From Olleya marilimosa CAM030 (GTDB lineage Bacteria; Bacteroidota; Bacteroidia; Flavobacteriales; Flavobacteriaceae): a stretch of 64,000 bases of DNA. This document shows, in pieces, positions 17,825 through 26,548 of the stretch. The stretch is from positions 1 through 64,000 of the forward strand of contig NZ_KI912443.1 of NCBI RefSeq assembly GCF_000518485.1. The letters are read 5' to 3'. The notes below the pieces were generated by a model, which was not told where the DNA came from, did no database searches, and was given only the letters and a program-made list of their open reading frames with translations. Made by a program: the position numbers and the translations under genes. How positions within the stretch are numbered: position 1 is the stretch's first letter; each line of letters begins with the position of its first letter.

Positions 17825-17832
17825 TACCTTTG
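17825..17832 (+). promoter_or_regulatory. Candidate -7 element for uvrC
   Basis: TACCTTTG matches TAnnTTTG and places the transcript start near 17840, about 30 bases before the ATG at 17869. This argues against a TTG start at 17830, which would fall inside the promoter. Confidence 0.45.
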
Positions 17833-17868
17833 AATAACTATCAATTTTCTTCGATTTTAAAGTGTAAG

Positions 17869-19662
17869 ATGAGTCAAGCTTCTTTAGATGTACAACTTAA
17901 AACCCTACCAGAATCACCTGGAGTGTATCAGTATTTTGATACAGAAGGGACTATAATATACATAGGTAAAGCTAAAAATTTAAAAAAAAGAGTTAGCTCA
18001 TATTTTACTAAAACTCATGAAAACGGTAAAACAAGAGTTCTAGTAAAACGTATTGCAAACATCAAACATATTGTAGTACAAACAGAAACTGATGCATTGT
18101 TATTAGAAAACAATTTAATAAAAAAGCATAGACCACGTTACAATGTTTTATTAAAAGATGACAAAAGTTACCCTTGGATCTGTATTAAAAAAGAACGTTT
18201 TCCAAGAGTGTTTAGTACAAGACGCTATATAAAAGACGGAAGCGAGTATTTTGGACCATATACTAATATTAAAACCGTTTACACTTTATTAGATTTAATA
18301 AAAGGCTTGTACCAAATTAGAACGTGTAATTATGATTTAGCAGAAAGTAAAATAGAATCTGGTAAATACAAAGTTTGTTTAGAGTATCACTTAGGTAACT
18401 GTAAAGGACCTTGTGAGGGATATGAGGACGAGGAAAGTTACAATCAAAACATTAAAGCGATTAGAGAAATTTTAAAAGGAAATTTTAAAGAGTCTTTAGG
18501 CGAATTTAAAACCCAAATGAGCCAATATGCTCAGGATATGCAGTTTGAAGAAGCCCAAAAAATTAAAGAAAAAATTGAAATTCTAGAAAACTATCAAGCC
18601 AAATCTACCATTGTTAATCCTAAAATTAGTAATGTGGATGTGTTCTCTATAGTTAGTGATGCTGGTCATGGATATATTAACTTTTTACAATTATCCTATG
18701 GTAGTATAATTAGGTCACATACTTTAGAAATTAAAAAGAAGCTAGACGAAACCGATAAAACCTTACTTGAATTAGCAATTGTCGAAATTAGAGCACGTTT
18801 TAACTCTAAATCCAAAGAGGTTTACGTACCTTTTAAAGTGGATTTAGGTCAAGATATTAAGGTAACTATTCCTCAATTAGGTGATAAAAAACACATCTTG
18901 GATTTATCTATTAGAAATGCTAAGTATTATAGGTTAGAGCGTTTCAAGCAAGTAAAAATTACAGATCCAGATCGTCATGCTAATCGTATTATGGCACAAA
19001 TGAAAGTAGATTTACGGTTAGGTGAAGAGCCAAGGCATATCGAGTGTTTTGATAACTCAAACATACAAGGTACAAATCCAGTAGCTGCTTGTGTTGTTTT
19101 TAAAAACGGTAAGCCAAGCAAAAAAGACTATCGCCATTTTAATATTAAAACAGTAGAAGGACCTGATGATTTTGCCTCAATGGAAGAGGTTGTGTTTAGA
19201 CGTTACAAACGCTTGTTAGAAGAAAAACAGCCATTACCACAATTAATAGTTATTGATGGAGGTAAAGGGCAATTATCGTCTGCATTAAAAAGTTTAGATG
19301 CATTAGGTTTAAGAGGAAAAATAGCCATTATAGGAATTGCAAAACGTTTAGAAGAATTATTCTATCCAAACGATTCAATTCCCTTATATTTAGATAAAAA
19401 ATCAGAAACATTAAAAATAATACAACAATTACGTAATGAAGCCCATCGTTTTGGGATAGAGCATCATCGTAACAAACGAAGTAAGCAAGCATTAAATACA
19501 GAAATGGAAACCATTCCTGGTATTGGGGAAAAAACAATTGTAGAACTATTAAAAGTATTTAAGTCCGCAAAGCGAATCTCAAATGCTAAAATTGATGAGT
19601 TAGAGGAGGTTGTAGGTAATTCTAGAGCAACAAAAATTTATAATTATTATCATAAAGAATGA
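17869..19662 (+). CDS. uvrC: Excinuclease ABC subunit C
   Basis: UvrC makes both incisions in nucleotide excision repair. ATG 17869 gives 597 residues beginning MSQASLDVQLKTLPESPGVYQYF. The GIY-YIG nuclease domain is at the N-terminus (GVYQYF...IIYIGKAKNLKKRV), a UVR coil binding UvrB is near 200-235 (FEEAQKIKEKIEILENY), the RNase H-like second nuclease contains IECFDNSNIQG and LIVIDGGKGQLSSAL, and HhH motifs end the protein (IPGIGEKTIVELLKVF). The start of the next gene overlaps its stop by 4 bases (ATGA). Confidence 0.96.
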   Translation: MSQASLDVQLKTLPESPGVYQYFDTEGTIIYIGKAKNLKKRVSSYFTKTHENGKTRVLVKRIANIKHIVVQTETDALLLENNLIKKHRPRYNVLLKDDKSYPWICIKKERFPRVFSTRRYIKDGSEYFGPYTNIKTVYTLLDLIKGLYQIRTCNYDLAESKIESGKYKVCLEYHLGNCKGPCEGYEDEESYNQNIKAIREILKGNFKESLGEFKTQMSQYAQDMQFEEAQKIKEKIEILENYQAKSTIVNPKISNVDVFSIVSDAGHGYINFLQLSYGSIIRSHTLEIKKKLDETDKTLLELAIVEIRARFNSKSKEVYVPFKVDLGQDIKVTIPQLGDKKHILDLSIRNAKYYRLERFKQVKITDPDRHANRIMAQMKVDLRLGEEPRHIECFDNSNIQGTNPVAACVVFKNGKPSKKDYRHFNIKTVEGPDDFASMEEVVFRRYKRLLEEKQPLPQLIVIDGGKGQLSSALKSLDALGLRGKIAIIGIAKRLEELFYPNDSIPLYLDKKSETLKIIQQLRNEAHRFGIEHHRNKRSKQALNTEMETIPGIGEKTIVELLKVFKSAKRISNAKIDELEEVVGNSRATKIYNYYHKE

Positions 19663-21893
19663 GACAGATATATATCGTAATTGTAGCAATATTGGCTTTA
19701 ACTACTAATCTAATAGCACAACAAACAGAAGCTTATCAGCCTAAAGTAGGTCTAGTTTTAAGTGGTGGTGGTGCAAAAGGGTTTGCGCATATTGGAGTCT
19801 TAAAAGTTGTAGATAGTTTAGGTATAAAAGTTGACTATGTTGCTGGTACAAGTATGGGAGCAATTATTGGGTCACTATATGCTTCTGGATATTCAGGTAA
19901 ACAATTAGACTCTATTTTTAAAGGTGTAAATTTTGATGATATTTTAAATGATAACATTCCAAGATCGGCAAAATCAACATACGAAAGAGAAATTTCCGAA
20001 AGATACGCAGTAACGCTACCTTTTGACCATTTAAAAGTAAAACTACCAACAGCATTGTCTAAAGGACAAAATACATTTAATCTGTTAACAAAATTATTGC
20101 TTCATGTAAGTAGTGTGGACGATTTTTCTAAATTACCTATTCCGTTTTTTTGTATTGCTACAGACGTGGAGACTGGTCAACAAGTAGTTTTAGATAAAGG
20201 TAATTTACCACAAGCAGTTAAGGCTTCAGGAGCTTTTCCATCCTTGTTTCAGCCTGTAGAGATTGACGGTAAATTATTAATCGATGGAGGCGTCGTAAAC
20301 AATTACCCATTAAAAGAGCTAAAAGCAAAAGAGATGGACATTATAATTGGTGTCGATGTGCAAGATGGATTAGCTAACAGGACGGATTTATCCTCTGCTC
20401 CACAAATTTTATTTCAAATAAATAATTTTAGAACCATCAATGATATGATAAAAAAGTCTAAGCAGACTGATATTTACATAAAGCCAGATATTTCTAAATT
20501 CAACGTCGTTTCTTTTGATGATGGCAACCAAATTATACATAATGGAGAGGTTGCAGCAAAAAAAGTAATAGACGTACTAAAACAGTTAAAAGCCAAACAA
20601 AAGGATGGTCCAATCAAGCAAAAAACAAAAACGTCACCAGATAGTTTACAAATTAATTATATAGAAACTAACGGTATAGATAAATACACAAGATCGTACA
20701 TCTTAGGAAAACTTAAAATTAGACCCTACAGTAAAATTTCTTATAGCGATTTATCAGAAGGAGCAAACAACGTTGTGGCAACCAATAACTTTGATAGCTT
20801 TTTTTACGAGCTTAAACCAGAAGAAGATAATTCATATAAAATTATTACAAACGTAACAGAGACAAAAAAAACAACGTTTTTAAAACTAGGATTACACTAC
20901 GATGACCTATATAAAAGTGCCATTTTAGCAAACATAACTAAAAAGCAATTTTTATTAAAAAACGATGTGATATCAATGGATTTAATAATAGGAGATCACG
21001 TTAGGTATAATTTGGATTATTTTATTGATAAAGGAATTTATTGGAGTGTTGGTTTAAAATCTAGGTATAACGAGTTTAGTCAAGGCATCGTAGCCAACGC
21101 ATTTTTAACACCAACACAAATTAACACAACAGGAGTAAACAAAATTAATGCTGAGCTTTCAGACTTTAACAACCAATTTTACTTGCAAACCCTTTTCAGA
21201 AACGATTTGGCATTATCCCTAGGGTTAGAGCATAAAAAGTTAAAAGTTAAAACCGAAACCATTTTATCCTCAGAAAATCAAAAAGAAACACTTTTTGAAA
21301 ACAGTAATTATGTAAGTGTATTTGGAGAGTTAAAATACGATACCTACGACAGTAAATATTTCCCTACAGAGGGTGTGCTCTTCTCTGCAGAAGGAAATTA
21401 CTATCTATATTCCTCAGATTTTTCAAGCACATTTTCGCCATTTACAATTCTAAAAGCCGAGTTAGGGTATGCCTTCAAAGTATCCGATAAATTATCATTT
21501 AATCTAGGTTCAGACGGAGGATTTAAAATTAATCCCAAAGCAAATCGCTTTTTAGACTTTGTCTTAGGTGGTTATGGTAATAATTTCATTAATAATTTTA
21601 AACCCTTTTATGGATACGATTTTCTGTCCATAGCAGCAGATTCTTACATCAAAGGGACCATAAGTTTAGACTACCAATTTTTACCTAAAAACCACCTAAT
21701 GGTAGCAGCAAACTATGCTAATGTAGAGGACAGACTATTTGATGGTACAGATTGGTTTTCGTGGCCAGAATATTCAGGCTACGCATTAGGTTATTCGTTT
21801 CAGTCATTCTTAGGACCAATAGAAGCTAAGTATACATTCTCTCCAGAGACAAAACAAAGCTACTGGTTTTTTAATTTAGGCTATTGGTTTTAA
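19659..21893 (+). CDS. Patatin-like phospholipase fused to a BamA/TamA-type outer-membrane barrel
   Basis: A signal peptide ends near IAQQ. The patatin domain (30 to ~320) has the oxyanion GGGAKG at 37-41, the nucleophile Ser65 in GTSMG and the dyad Asp209 in DGGVVNNYP. A POTRA-like link follows, then a C-terminal beta barrel of the Omp85 surface-antigen type, ending in aromatic FFNLGYWF. The order matches type Vd autotransporters such as PlpD and the long Bacteroidota RssA-like proteins. The lipase may act at the periplasmic face or on the surface. Translation is coupled to uvrC by a 4-base overlap, though the functions are unrelated. Confidence 0.92.
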   Translation: MRQIYIVIVAILALTTNLIAQQTEAYQPKVGLVLSGGGAKGFAHIGVLKVVDSLGIKVDYVAGTSMGAIIGSLYASGYSGKQLDSIFKGVNFDDILNDNIPRSAKSTYEREISERYAVTLPFDHLKVKLPTALSKGQNTFNLLTKLLLHVSSVDDFSKLPIPFFCIATDVETGQQVVLDKGNLPQAVKASGAFPSLFQPVEIDGKLLIDGGVVNNYPLKELKAKEMDIIIGVDVQDGLANRTDLSSAPQILFQINNFRTINDMIKKSKQTDIYIKPDISKFNVVSFDDGNQIIHNGEVAAKKVIDVLKQLKAKQKDGPIKQKTKTSPDSLQINYIETNGIDKYTRSYILGKLKIRPYSKISYSDLSEGANNVVATNNFDSFFYELKPEEDNSYKIITNVTETKKTTFLKLGLHYDDLYKSAILANITKKQFLLKNDVISMDLIIGDHVRYNLDYFIDKGIYWSVGLKSRYNEFSQGIVANAFLTPTQINTTGVNKINAELSDFNNQFYLQTLFRNDLALSLGLEHKKLKVKTETILSSENQKETLFENSNYVSVFGELKYDTYDSKYFPTEGVLFSAEGNYYLYSSDFSSTFSPFTILKAELGYAFKVSDKLSFNLGSDGGFKINPKANRFLDFVLGGYGNNFINNFKPFYGYDFLSIAADSYIKGTISLDYQFLPKNHLMVAANYANVEDRLFDGTDWFSWPEYSGYALGYSFQSFLGPIEAKYTFSPETKQSYWFFNLGYWF

Positions 21894-22006
21894 TTGGGCG
21901 TTTTGTATTTAATCCTTTAGGGCTTAAATACAACCAGGTCATCCATTATATCTTTTTTTGCCATATATGGCAGCAAAAAAAGGATGTCATTACTACCCTT
22001 AACGCA
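21894..22006 (+). repeat. Interspersed structured repeat, copy 1
   Basis: It begins right after the patatin stop codon. It reads TTGGGCGTTT, then a 10-bp hairpin (21903-21912 with 21924-21933), AACCAGG at 21932-21938, a second long hairpin centred on TTTTTTTGC / GCAAAAAAA and closed by CATCC/GGATG (21940-21986), and finally CCTTAACGCA. The outer GCGTT (21898-21902) can pair with AACGC (22001-22005), giving a three-way junction. Copy 2 on the minus strand at 62155-62254 shares the three short blocks but has different, still paired, hairpin sequences. The first hairpin may also end the patatin transcript. Confidence 0.72.
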
Positions 22007-22228
22007 AGGTTAGACGCAACAGTCATTTTTTCAAATTAAAAACACTTCCAAAACTCATAAAATTTTACGATATTTGTTACACTATGAAGACAATTTGGAG
22101 CGATTTATTATCACATTTAAAATTCTTGATTAAGCGTAATCCAGAATGATCTTCCTTCCTTGTTAAGCATTTAGTAAAGCGTCACAAGTTTCTTAGACGT
22201 TATTTTTTCAATTTAAAACTAAAACAAA
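22007..22228. other. Remaining non-coding gap before hmgA
   Basis: Together with the repeat copy this is the only gene-free stretch over 300 bases. I see no ORF, tRNA or clear promoter. An imperfect direct repeat is present: TTAGACG followed by an ATTTTTTCAA(A/T)TTAAAA tract at 22010-22044 and again at 22193-22222. The second copy runs up to the hmgA start and may hold its leader. Confidence 0.5.
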
Positions 22229-23389
22229 ATGCCATTTTATCATAAACTAGGAAAAATACCACCAAAAAGACACACACAGTTTAGAAAAGCGGACGGAACA
22301 CTGTACGCAGAGCAGTTATTTGGTACCATAGGATTTGACGGTATGTCAACAAACTCCTATCATGAGCATAGACCAACACAAGTAAAAGAAATTAAAAAAC
22401 AATACAGTGTTGCACCAAAAATTGCTAAAAAAAATCACATACAATCCTACCGTTTAAAAGGGTTTCAAGTCAAACCAGAAAACGATTATTTAGAGTCGCG
22501 TAAAACGGTACTTATAAACAGCGATTGTAGTATCATTTTAGCAGCACCAAAACAATCAACAACAGATTATTTTTATAAAAATACAGACGCAGACGAGCTT
22601 ATTTTTGTCCACAAAGGTACCGGAAAACTCCGCACACACTTAGGTAACTTAGACTTTAAGTATGGAGATTACCTATTAGTGCCAAGAGGTGTAATTTATA
22701 AAATGGATTTTGACACTGAGGACAATCGTTTATTTATTGTCGAGTCTAAAAGACCAATTTACACACCCAAACGTTACCGTAACTGGTTTGGACAATTATT
22801 AGAGCATTCGCCATTTTGCGAACGTGATTTAAGACAGCCACAAGAATTAGAAACACATAACGAAAAAGGAGACTTTTTAATGAAAGTTAAAAAGCAAGAC
22901 GATATTTTTGAAATGGTTTACGCTACACATCCTTTTGATGTAGTGGGTTACGACGGTTACAACTATCCGTATGCGTTTTCAATCCATGATTTTGAGCCCA
23001 TAACAGGACGTATTCACCAACCACCACCAGTACACCAAACTTTTGAAACAGATGCATTTGTAGTTTGTAGTTTTGTGCCAAGACTGTACGATTATCATCC
23101 AGACAGTATTCCAGCACCTTACAATCATAGTAATATAGATAGTGATGAGGTATTGTATTACGTTGACGGAGATTTTATGTCTAGAAACGATATTGATGCA
23201 GGACACATATCCTTGCATCCAGCAGGAATACCACATGGACCACACCCAGGAGCAACAGAGCGTAGCATTGGGAAAGTAAAAACAGACGAGCTAGCAGTAA
23301 TGGTAGACACGTTTAAACCATTAATGGTCACAGAGGAAGCACTTAAAATAGCAGACGAGGACTATTACAAATCTTGGCTAGAGCATTAA
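22229..23389 (+). CDS. hmgA: Homogentisate 1,2-dioxygenase
   Basis: HmgA is the iron-dependent ring-cleaving enzyme that turns homogentisate into maleylacetoacetate in tyrosine breakdown. The 386 residues begin with the family hallmark YHKLGKIPPKRHTQFR and carry the cupin core ending in HPAGIPHGPHPGATE, which supplies iron ligands; DSDEVLYYVDGDF precedes it. It is followed by hppD, the preceding step, after 137 bases. Fumarylacetoacetate hydrolase is not in the window. Confidence 0.94.
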   Translation: MPFYHKLGKIPPKRHTQFRKADGTLYAEQLFGTIGFDGMSTNSYHEHRPTQVKEIKKQYSVAPKIAKKNHIQSYRLKGFQVKPENDYLESRKTVLINSDCSIILAAPKQSTTDYFYKNTDADELIFVHKGTGKLRTHLGNLDFKYGDYLLVPRGVIYKMDFDTEDNRLFIVESKRPIYTPKRYRNWFGQLLEHSPFCERDLRQPQELETHNEKGDFLMKVKKQDDIFEMVYATHPFDVVGYDGYNYPYAFSIHDFEPITGRIHQPPPVHQTFETDAFVVCSFVPRLYDYHPDSIPAPYNHSNIDSDEVLYYVDGDFMSRNDIDAGHISLHPAGIPHGPHPGATERSIGKVKTDELAVMVDTFKPLMVTEEALKIADEDYYKSWLEH

Positions 23390-23526
23390 AATTAAAAAGG
23401 ATTTCAAAACAATAATTAATTAAGATTGAAATAAAAATTCAAGAATTTTAAATGAAGACTAAGGGTTAGTTGGTAGCCTAAAGCTTTTATTCTTGTTGCT
23501 TTATTCTTTCTTCTATATAAAGTATT

Positions 23527-24690
23527 ATGAGTAAAAAAGAAGTAAAATCAGTAGACTACGGTTTAGAAAAAATATTTGAAGGTGCACAAGATTTCTTGCC
23601 ACTTTTAGGAACAGATTATGTGGAGTTTTATGTTGGTAATGCAAAACAAGCAGCGCATTTTTATAAAACAGCATTTGGCTTTCAATCTCATGCATACAGA
23701 GGGTTGGAAACAGGGTCAAAAGATGCTGTAAGTTATGTGTTAAAGCAAGACAAAATCCGTCTAGTATTAACAACACCATTAAACAGTAAGTCACCAATTA
23801 ATGATCACATTGTAAAACATGGTGATGGTGTAAAAATTGTAGCTTTATGGGTTGAAGATGCTAGAAAATCTTACGAAGAAACTACAAAACGTGGTGCAAA
23901 ATCATACATGGAACCAGTCGTAGAAAAAGACGAATTTGGTGAAGTAGTAAGAGCTGGAATTTATACGTACGGAGAAACAGTACACATGTTTGTAGAGCGT
24001 AAAAACTACAATGGACAATTTTTACCAGGATTTGTAGAGTGGAAAAGCGACTATAATCCAGAGCCAGTTGGATTAAAATACATTGACCACATGGTTGGTA
24101 ATGTAGGTTGGGGAGAAATGAATACTTGGGTAAAATGGTATGAAGATGTTATGGGATTTGTTAATTTCTTATCGTTTGATGACAAGCAAATCCATACAGA
24201 ATATTCTGCTTTAATGTCTAAAGTAATGAGTAATGGTAATGGACGTATCAAATTCCCAATTAATGAGCCTGCAAAAGCAGCAAAAAGATCTCAAATAGAG
24301 GAGTATTTAGACTTCTACGAAGGATCAGGAGTACAACACATTGCAGTAGCAACAGACGATATTATAAAAACAGTATCTCAGCTTAAAGCAAGAGGTATCG
24401 AGTTTTTACCACCACCACCACAGGCGTATTATGATGATATACCAAACCGTTTAGGTGTGCATATGGAAATGATGAAAGAAGATATCAGTGAGCTTCAAAA
24501 GCTATCAATTATGATTGATGCAGATGAGGAAGGCTATTTACTTCAAATTTTCACTAAGCCAGTAGAAGATAGACCAACACTGTTTTTCGAAATCATACAG
24601 CGTATGGGAGCACAAGGTTTTGGAGCAGGAAATTTTAAAGCGTTGTTTGAATCTATTGAAAGAGAGCAAGCTAAACGAGGAACACTTTAA
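23527..24690 (+). CDS. hppD: 4-Hydroxyphenylpyruvate dioxygenase
   Basis: HppD makes homogentisate, the substrate of the HmgA encoded just upstream. The 387 residues form two vicinal-oxygen-chelate domains. The iron ligands are recognisable as His in YIDHMVGNV, His in GVQHIAVATDDI, and Glu in LFFEIIQRMGAQGFGAGNF near the C-terminus. It is followed by a terminator, so hmgA and hppD can form a unit separate from kynA. Confidence 0.96.
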   Translation: MSKKEVKSVDYGLEKIFEGAQDFLPLLGTDYVEFYVGNAKQAAHFYKTAFGFQSHAYRGLETGSKDAVSYVLKQDKIRLVLTTPLNSKSPINDHIVKHGDGVKIVALWVEDARKSYEETTKRGAKSYMEPVVEKDEFGEVVRAGIYTYGETVHMFVERKNYNGQFLPGFVEWKSDYNPEPVGLKYIDHMVGNVGWGEMNTWVKWYEDVMGFVNFLSFDDKQIHTEYSALMSKVMSNGNGRIKFPINEPAKAAKRSQIEEYLDFYEGSGVQHIAVATDDIIKTVSQLKARGIEFLPPPPQAYYDDIPNRLGVHMEMMKEDISELQKLSIMIDADEEGYLLQIFTKPVEDRPTLFFEIIQRMGAQGFGAGNFKALFESIEREQAKRGTL

Positions 24691-24712
24691 CAAAACTTTA
24701 TAGTTTAGTAAC

Positions 24713-24749
24713 AAAAAAATGCCATCAAATACTCAGATGGCATTTTTTT
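24713..24749 (+). terminator. Terminator after hppD
   Basis: A stem with AAAAAAATGCCATC on the left and GATGGCATTTTTTT on the right, loop AAATACTCA. The T-tract gives intrinsic termination, and the A-tract on the other arm could serve the opposite strand. Confidence 0.85.
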
Positions 24750-24755
24750 GTTTTA

Positions 24756-24763
24756 TACTTTTG
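24756..24763 (+). promoter_or_regulatory. Candidate -7 element before the DUF3108-kynA operon
   Basis: TACTTTTG matches TAnnTTTG, just after the hppD terminator and 72 bases before the next ATG. A -33 element at normal spacing would fall in the terminator hairpin, which weakens the call. Confidence 0.3.
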
Positions 24764-24834
24764 GAATAGTAATTGTATTATAAGTTATAATATAATCTAT
24801 GACTTAATAATTAAGTTATAAAATTACAATAGAT

Positions 24835-25617
24835 ATGAAAAAACAAATACTTATAATATTAGCAATATTTACCGCTAGCATGTCTTTTGCTTTCCAACAA
24901 GAACCTGCTTTTAAAGATGGCGAATGGTTTAAATTTAAAATGAGCTATAGTGGCTGGATGAAAGCTGGTAACGCTACCCTTCAAGTAAAGGAAACTACAC
25001 TTAACGGAAAACCAGTATTTCATGTCGTTGGAAAAGGTTGGACAACCGGAATGATTAAGTGGTTTTTTAAAGTAGAGGATCGTTATGAAAGTTATTTTGA
25101 CAAAAACACAATTTTACCATACAAATTTATCAGAGATATTGATGAAGGTGGACACAAAAAAAACATCGAAATTGAATTTGATCAAGCCAATAAAAAAGCG
25201 CTAGTTTATAACAAAAAGCACGATACAAAAAAGACACTTACAACTAAGCCTAACGTGCAAGATATGGTATCTACATTTTATTATTTAAGAAATAAGTTAG
25301 ATACAAATACACTAAAAGAAGGAGATGAGATTAAATTAGATATGTTTTTTGACGAAGAAAACTATGGATTTAAGCTAAAATATTTAGGAAAAGAAAACCT
25401 AAGTACAAACTTTGGAACCGTTGAAACCCTTATGTTTAGACCATATGTTATGGCTGGACGTGTATTTAAAGAAGAAGAAAGTTTAACACTTTGGGTGTCT
25501 AATGATAAAAATAAAATACCTTTACGTATTAAAGCAGATTTAGCTGTGGGATCGTTAAGAGCAGATTTAGAAGCCTATAAAGGATTAAAGCACAGCTTCA
25601 AAATTATTGTAGACTAA
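24835..25617 (+). CDS. Secreted DUF3108 family protein
   Basis: The 260-residue protein has a clear signal peptide (ILIILAIFTASMSFAFQQ) and then a beta-rich body with FKFKMSYSGWMKAGNATLQV, which opens DUF3108 proteins, and later KGLKHSFKII. DUF3108 members are periplasmic and may bind lipids or similar ligands; no enzymatic residues are evident. The gene lies 7 bases before kynA and is probably co-transcribed with it. Confidence 0.83.
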   Translation: MKKQILIILAIFTASMSFAFQQEPAFKDGEWFKFKMSYSGWMKAGNATLQVKETTLNGKPVFHVVGKGWTTGMIKWFFKVEDRYESYFDKNTILPYKFIRDIDEGGHKKNIEIEFDQANKKALVYNKKHDTKKTLTTKPNVQDMVSTFYYLRNKLDTNTLKEGDEIKLDMFFDEENYGFKLKYLGKENLSTNFGTVETLMFRPYVMAGRVFKEEESLTLWVSNDKNKIPLRIKADLAVGSLRADLEAYKGLKHSFKIIVD

Positions 25618-25624
25618 TTAAAGC

Positions 25625-26548
25625 ATGAGTGTAGACCAAAAAATAACCAATCAGTTAGAAGATAAATATAAAGCATTAGACCAAAATGTAAACACACATT
25701 TAGACGGTTTGTTGCATAGTAAGCCTATCGATTATTGGGACTACATTCAAACAGATGCGCTTTTAAACTTACAAGTACAGCGTACAACATTACCTGACGA
25801 AATGGTTTTTTTAATGTACCATCAGGTTAATGAGCTGTTGTTTAAAATGATATTGTGGGAAATTGATCAAGTTGCAAAACAAGAGCATATAACAGCCTCT
25901 TTTTTCGAAACAAAAATCATGCGTATCAGTCGTTATTTTGATGTATTAACATCTTCGTTTACAGTAATGAAAGACGGAATGGATGTAGAGCAATACAATA
26001 AATTTCGTAATACATTAACTCCAGCTAGTGGTTTTCAATCAGCTCAATATCGTAAAATTGAATTTGCTTCAACCGAGTTAATTAATCTTATTGACAATAG
26101 GTTTAGAGAAACCATAGATCGTAATACTTCTTTTGAACATGCGTTTGAACATTTATATTGGCAAGCAGCAGGAAAGGACTATAAAACCGGTAAAAAAAGC
26201 TATACATTAACAGTTTTTGAAGCTAAATACAAAGACGAATTTATTAGATTTGCAGAATTCTATAACACACATAACTTGTGGACAATCTTCAAAAGTTTAC
26301 CACAAGATGTTAAAGAAGATAAAGATTTAATCAAAGCAATGCGTCATTACGATTACACAGTAAATATTACTTGGGTAATGGCTCATTATAACACTGCAAA
26401 TCACTATTTAAATATAGGTGGAAAAACTGCAGAAGCAACAGGAGGAAGTGAATGGGTAAAATATATGCATCCAAAGTATCAAAGACGAATATTTTTTCCG
26501 GATTTATGGAGCAAACAAGAATTAGAAGATTGGGGCAAAAATGTTTAA
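25625..26548 (+). CDS. kynA: Tryptophan 2,3-dioxygenase
   Basis: This heme enzyme opens the indole ring of tryptophan to N-formylkynurenine, the first step of the kynurenine route. The 307 residues carry the family features YWDYIQTDALLNLQ, EMVFLMYHQVNELLFKMILWEI (distal side and substrate pocket), and a late HYNTANHYLNIGGKTAEATGGSEWVKYM with the heme-binding His region and the GGS loop. The M23 gene starts inside its last codons. Confidence 0.94.
   Translation: MSVDQKITNQLEDKYKALDQNVNTHLDGLLHSKPIDYWDYIQTDALLNLQVQRTTLPDEMVFLMYHQVNELLFKMILWEIDQVAKQEHITASFFETKIMRISRYFDVLTSSFTVMKDGMDVEQYNKFRNTLTPASGFQSAQYRKIEFASTELINLIDNRFRETIDRNTSFEHAFEHLYWQAAGKDYKTGKKSYTLTVFEAKYKDEFIRFAEFYNTHNLWTIFKSLPQDVKEDKDLIKAMRHYDYTVNITWVMAHYNTANHYLNIGGKTAEATGGSEWVKYMHPKYQRRIFFPDLWSKQELEDWGKNV

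Noticed and set aside
23525-23797. Minus-strand frame over hppD
   Set aside because: Antisense to a strongly conserved coding region; composition is that of a shadow frame.
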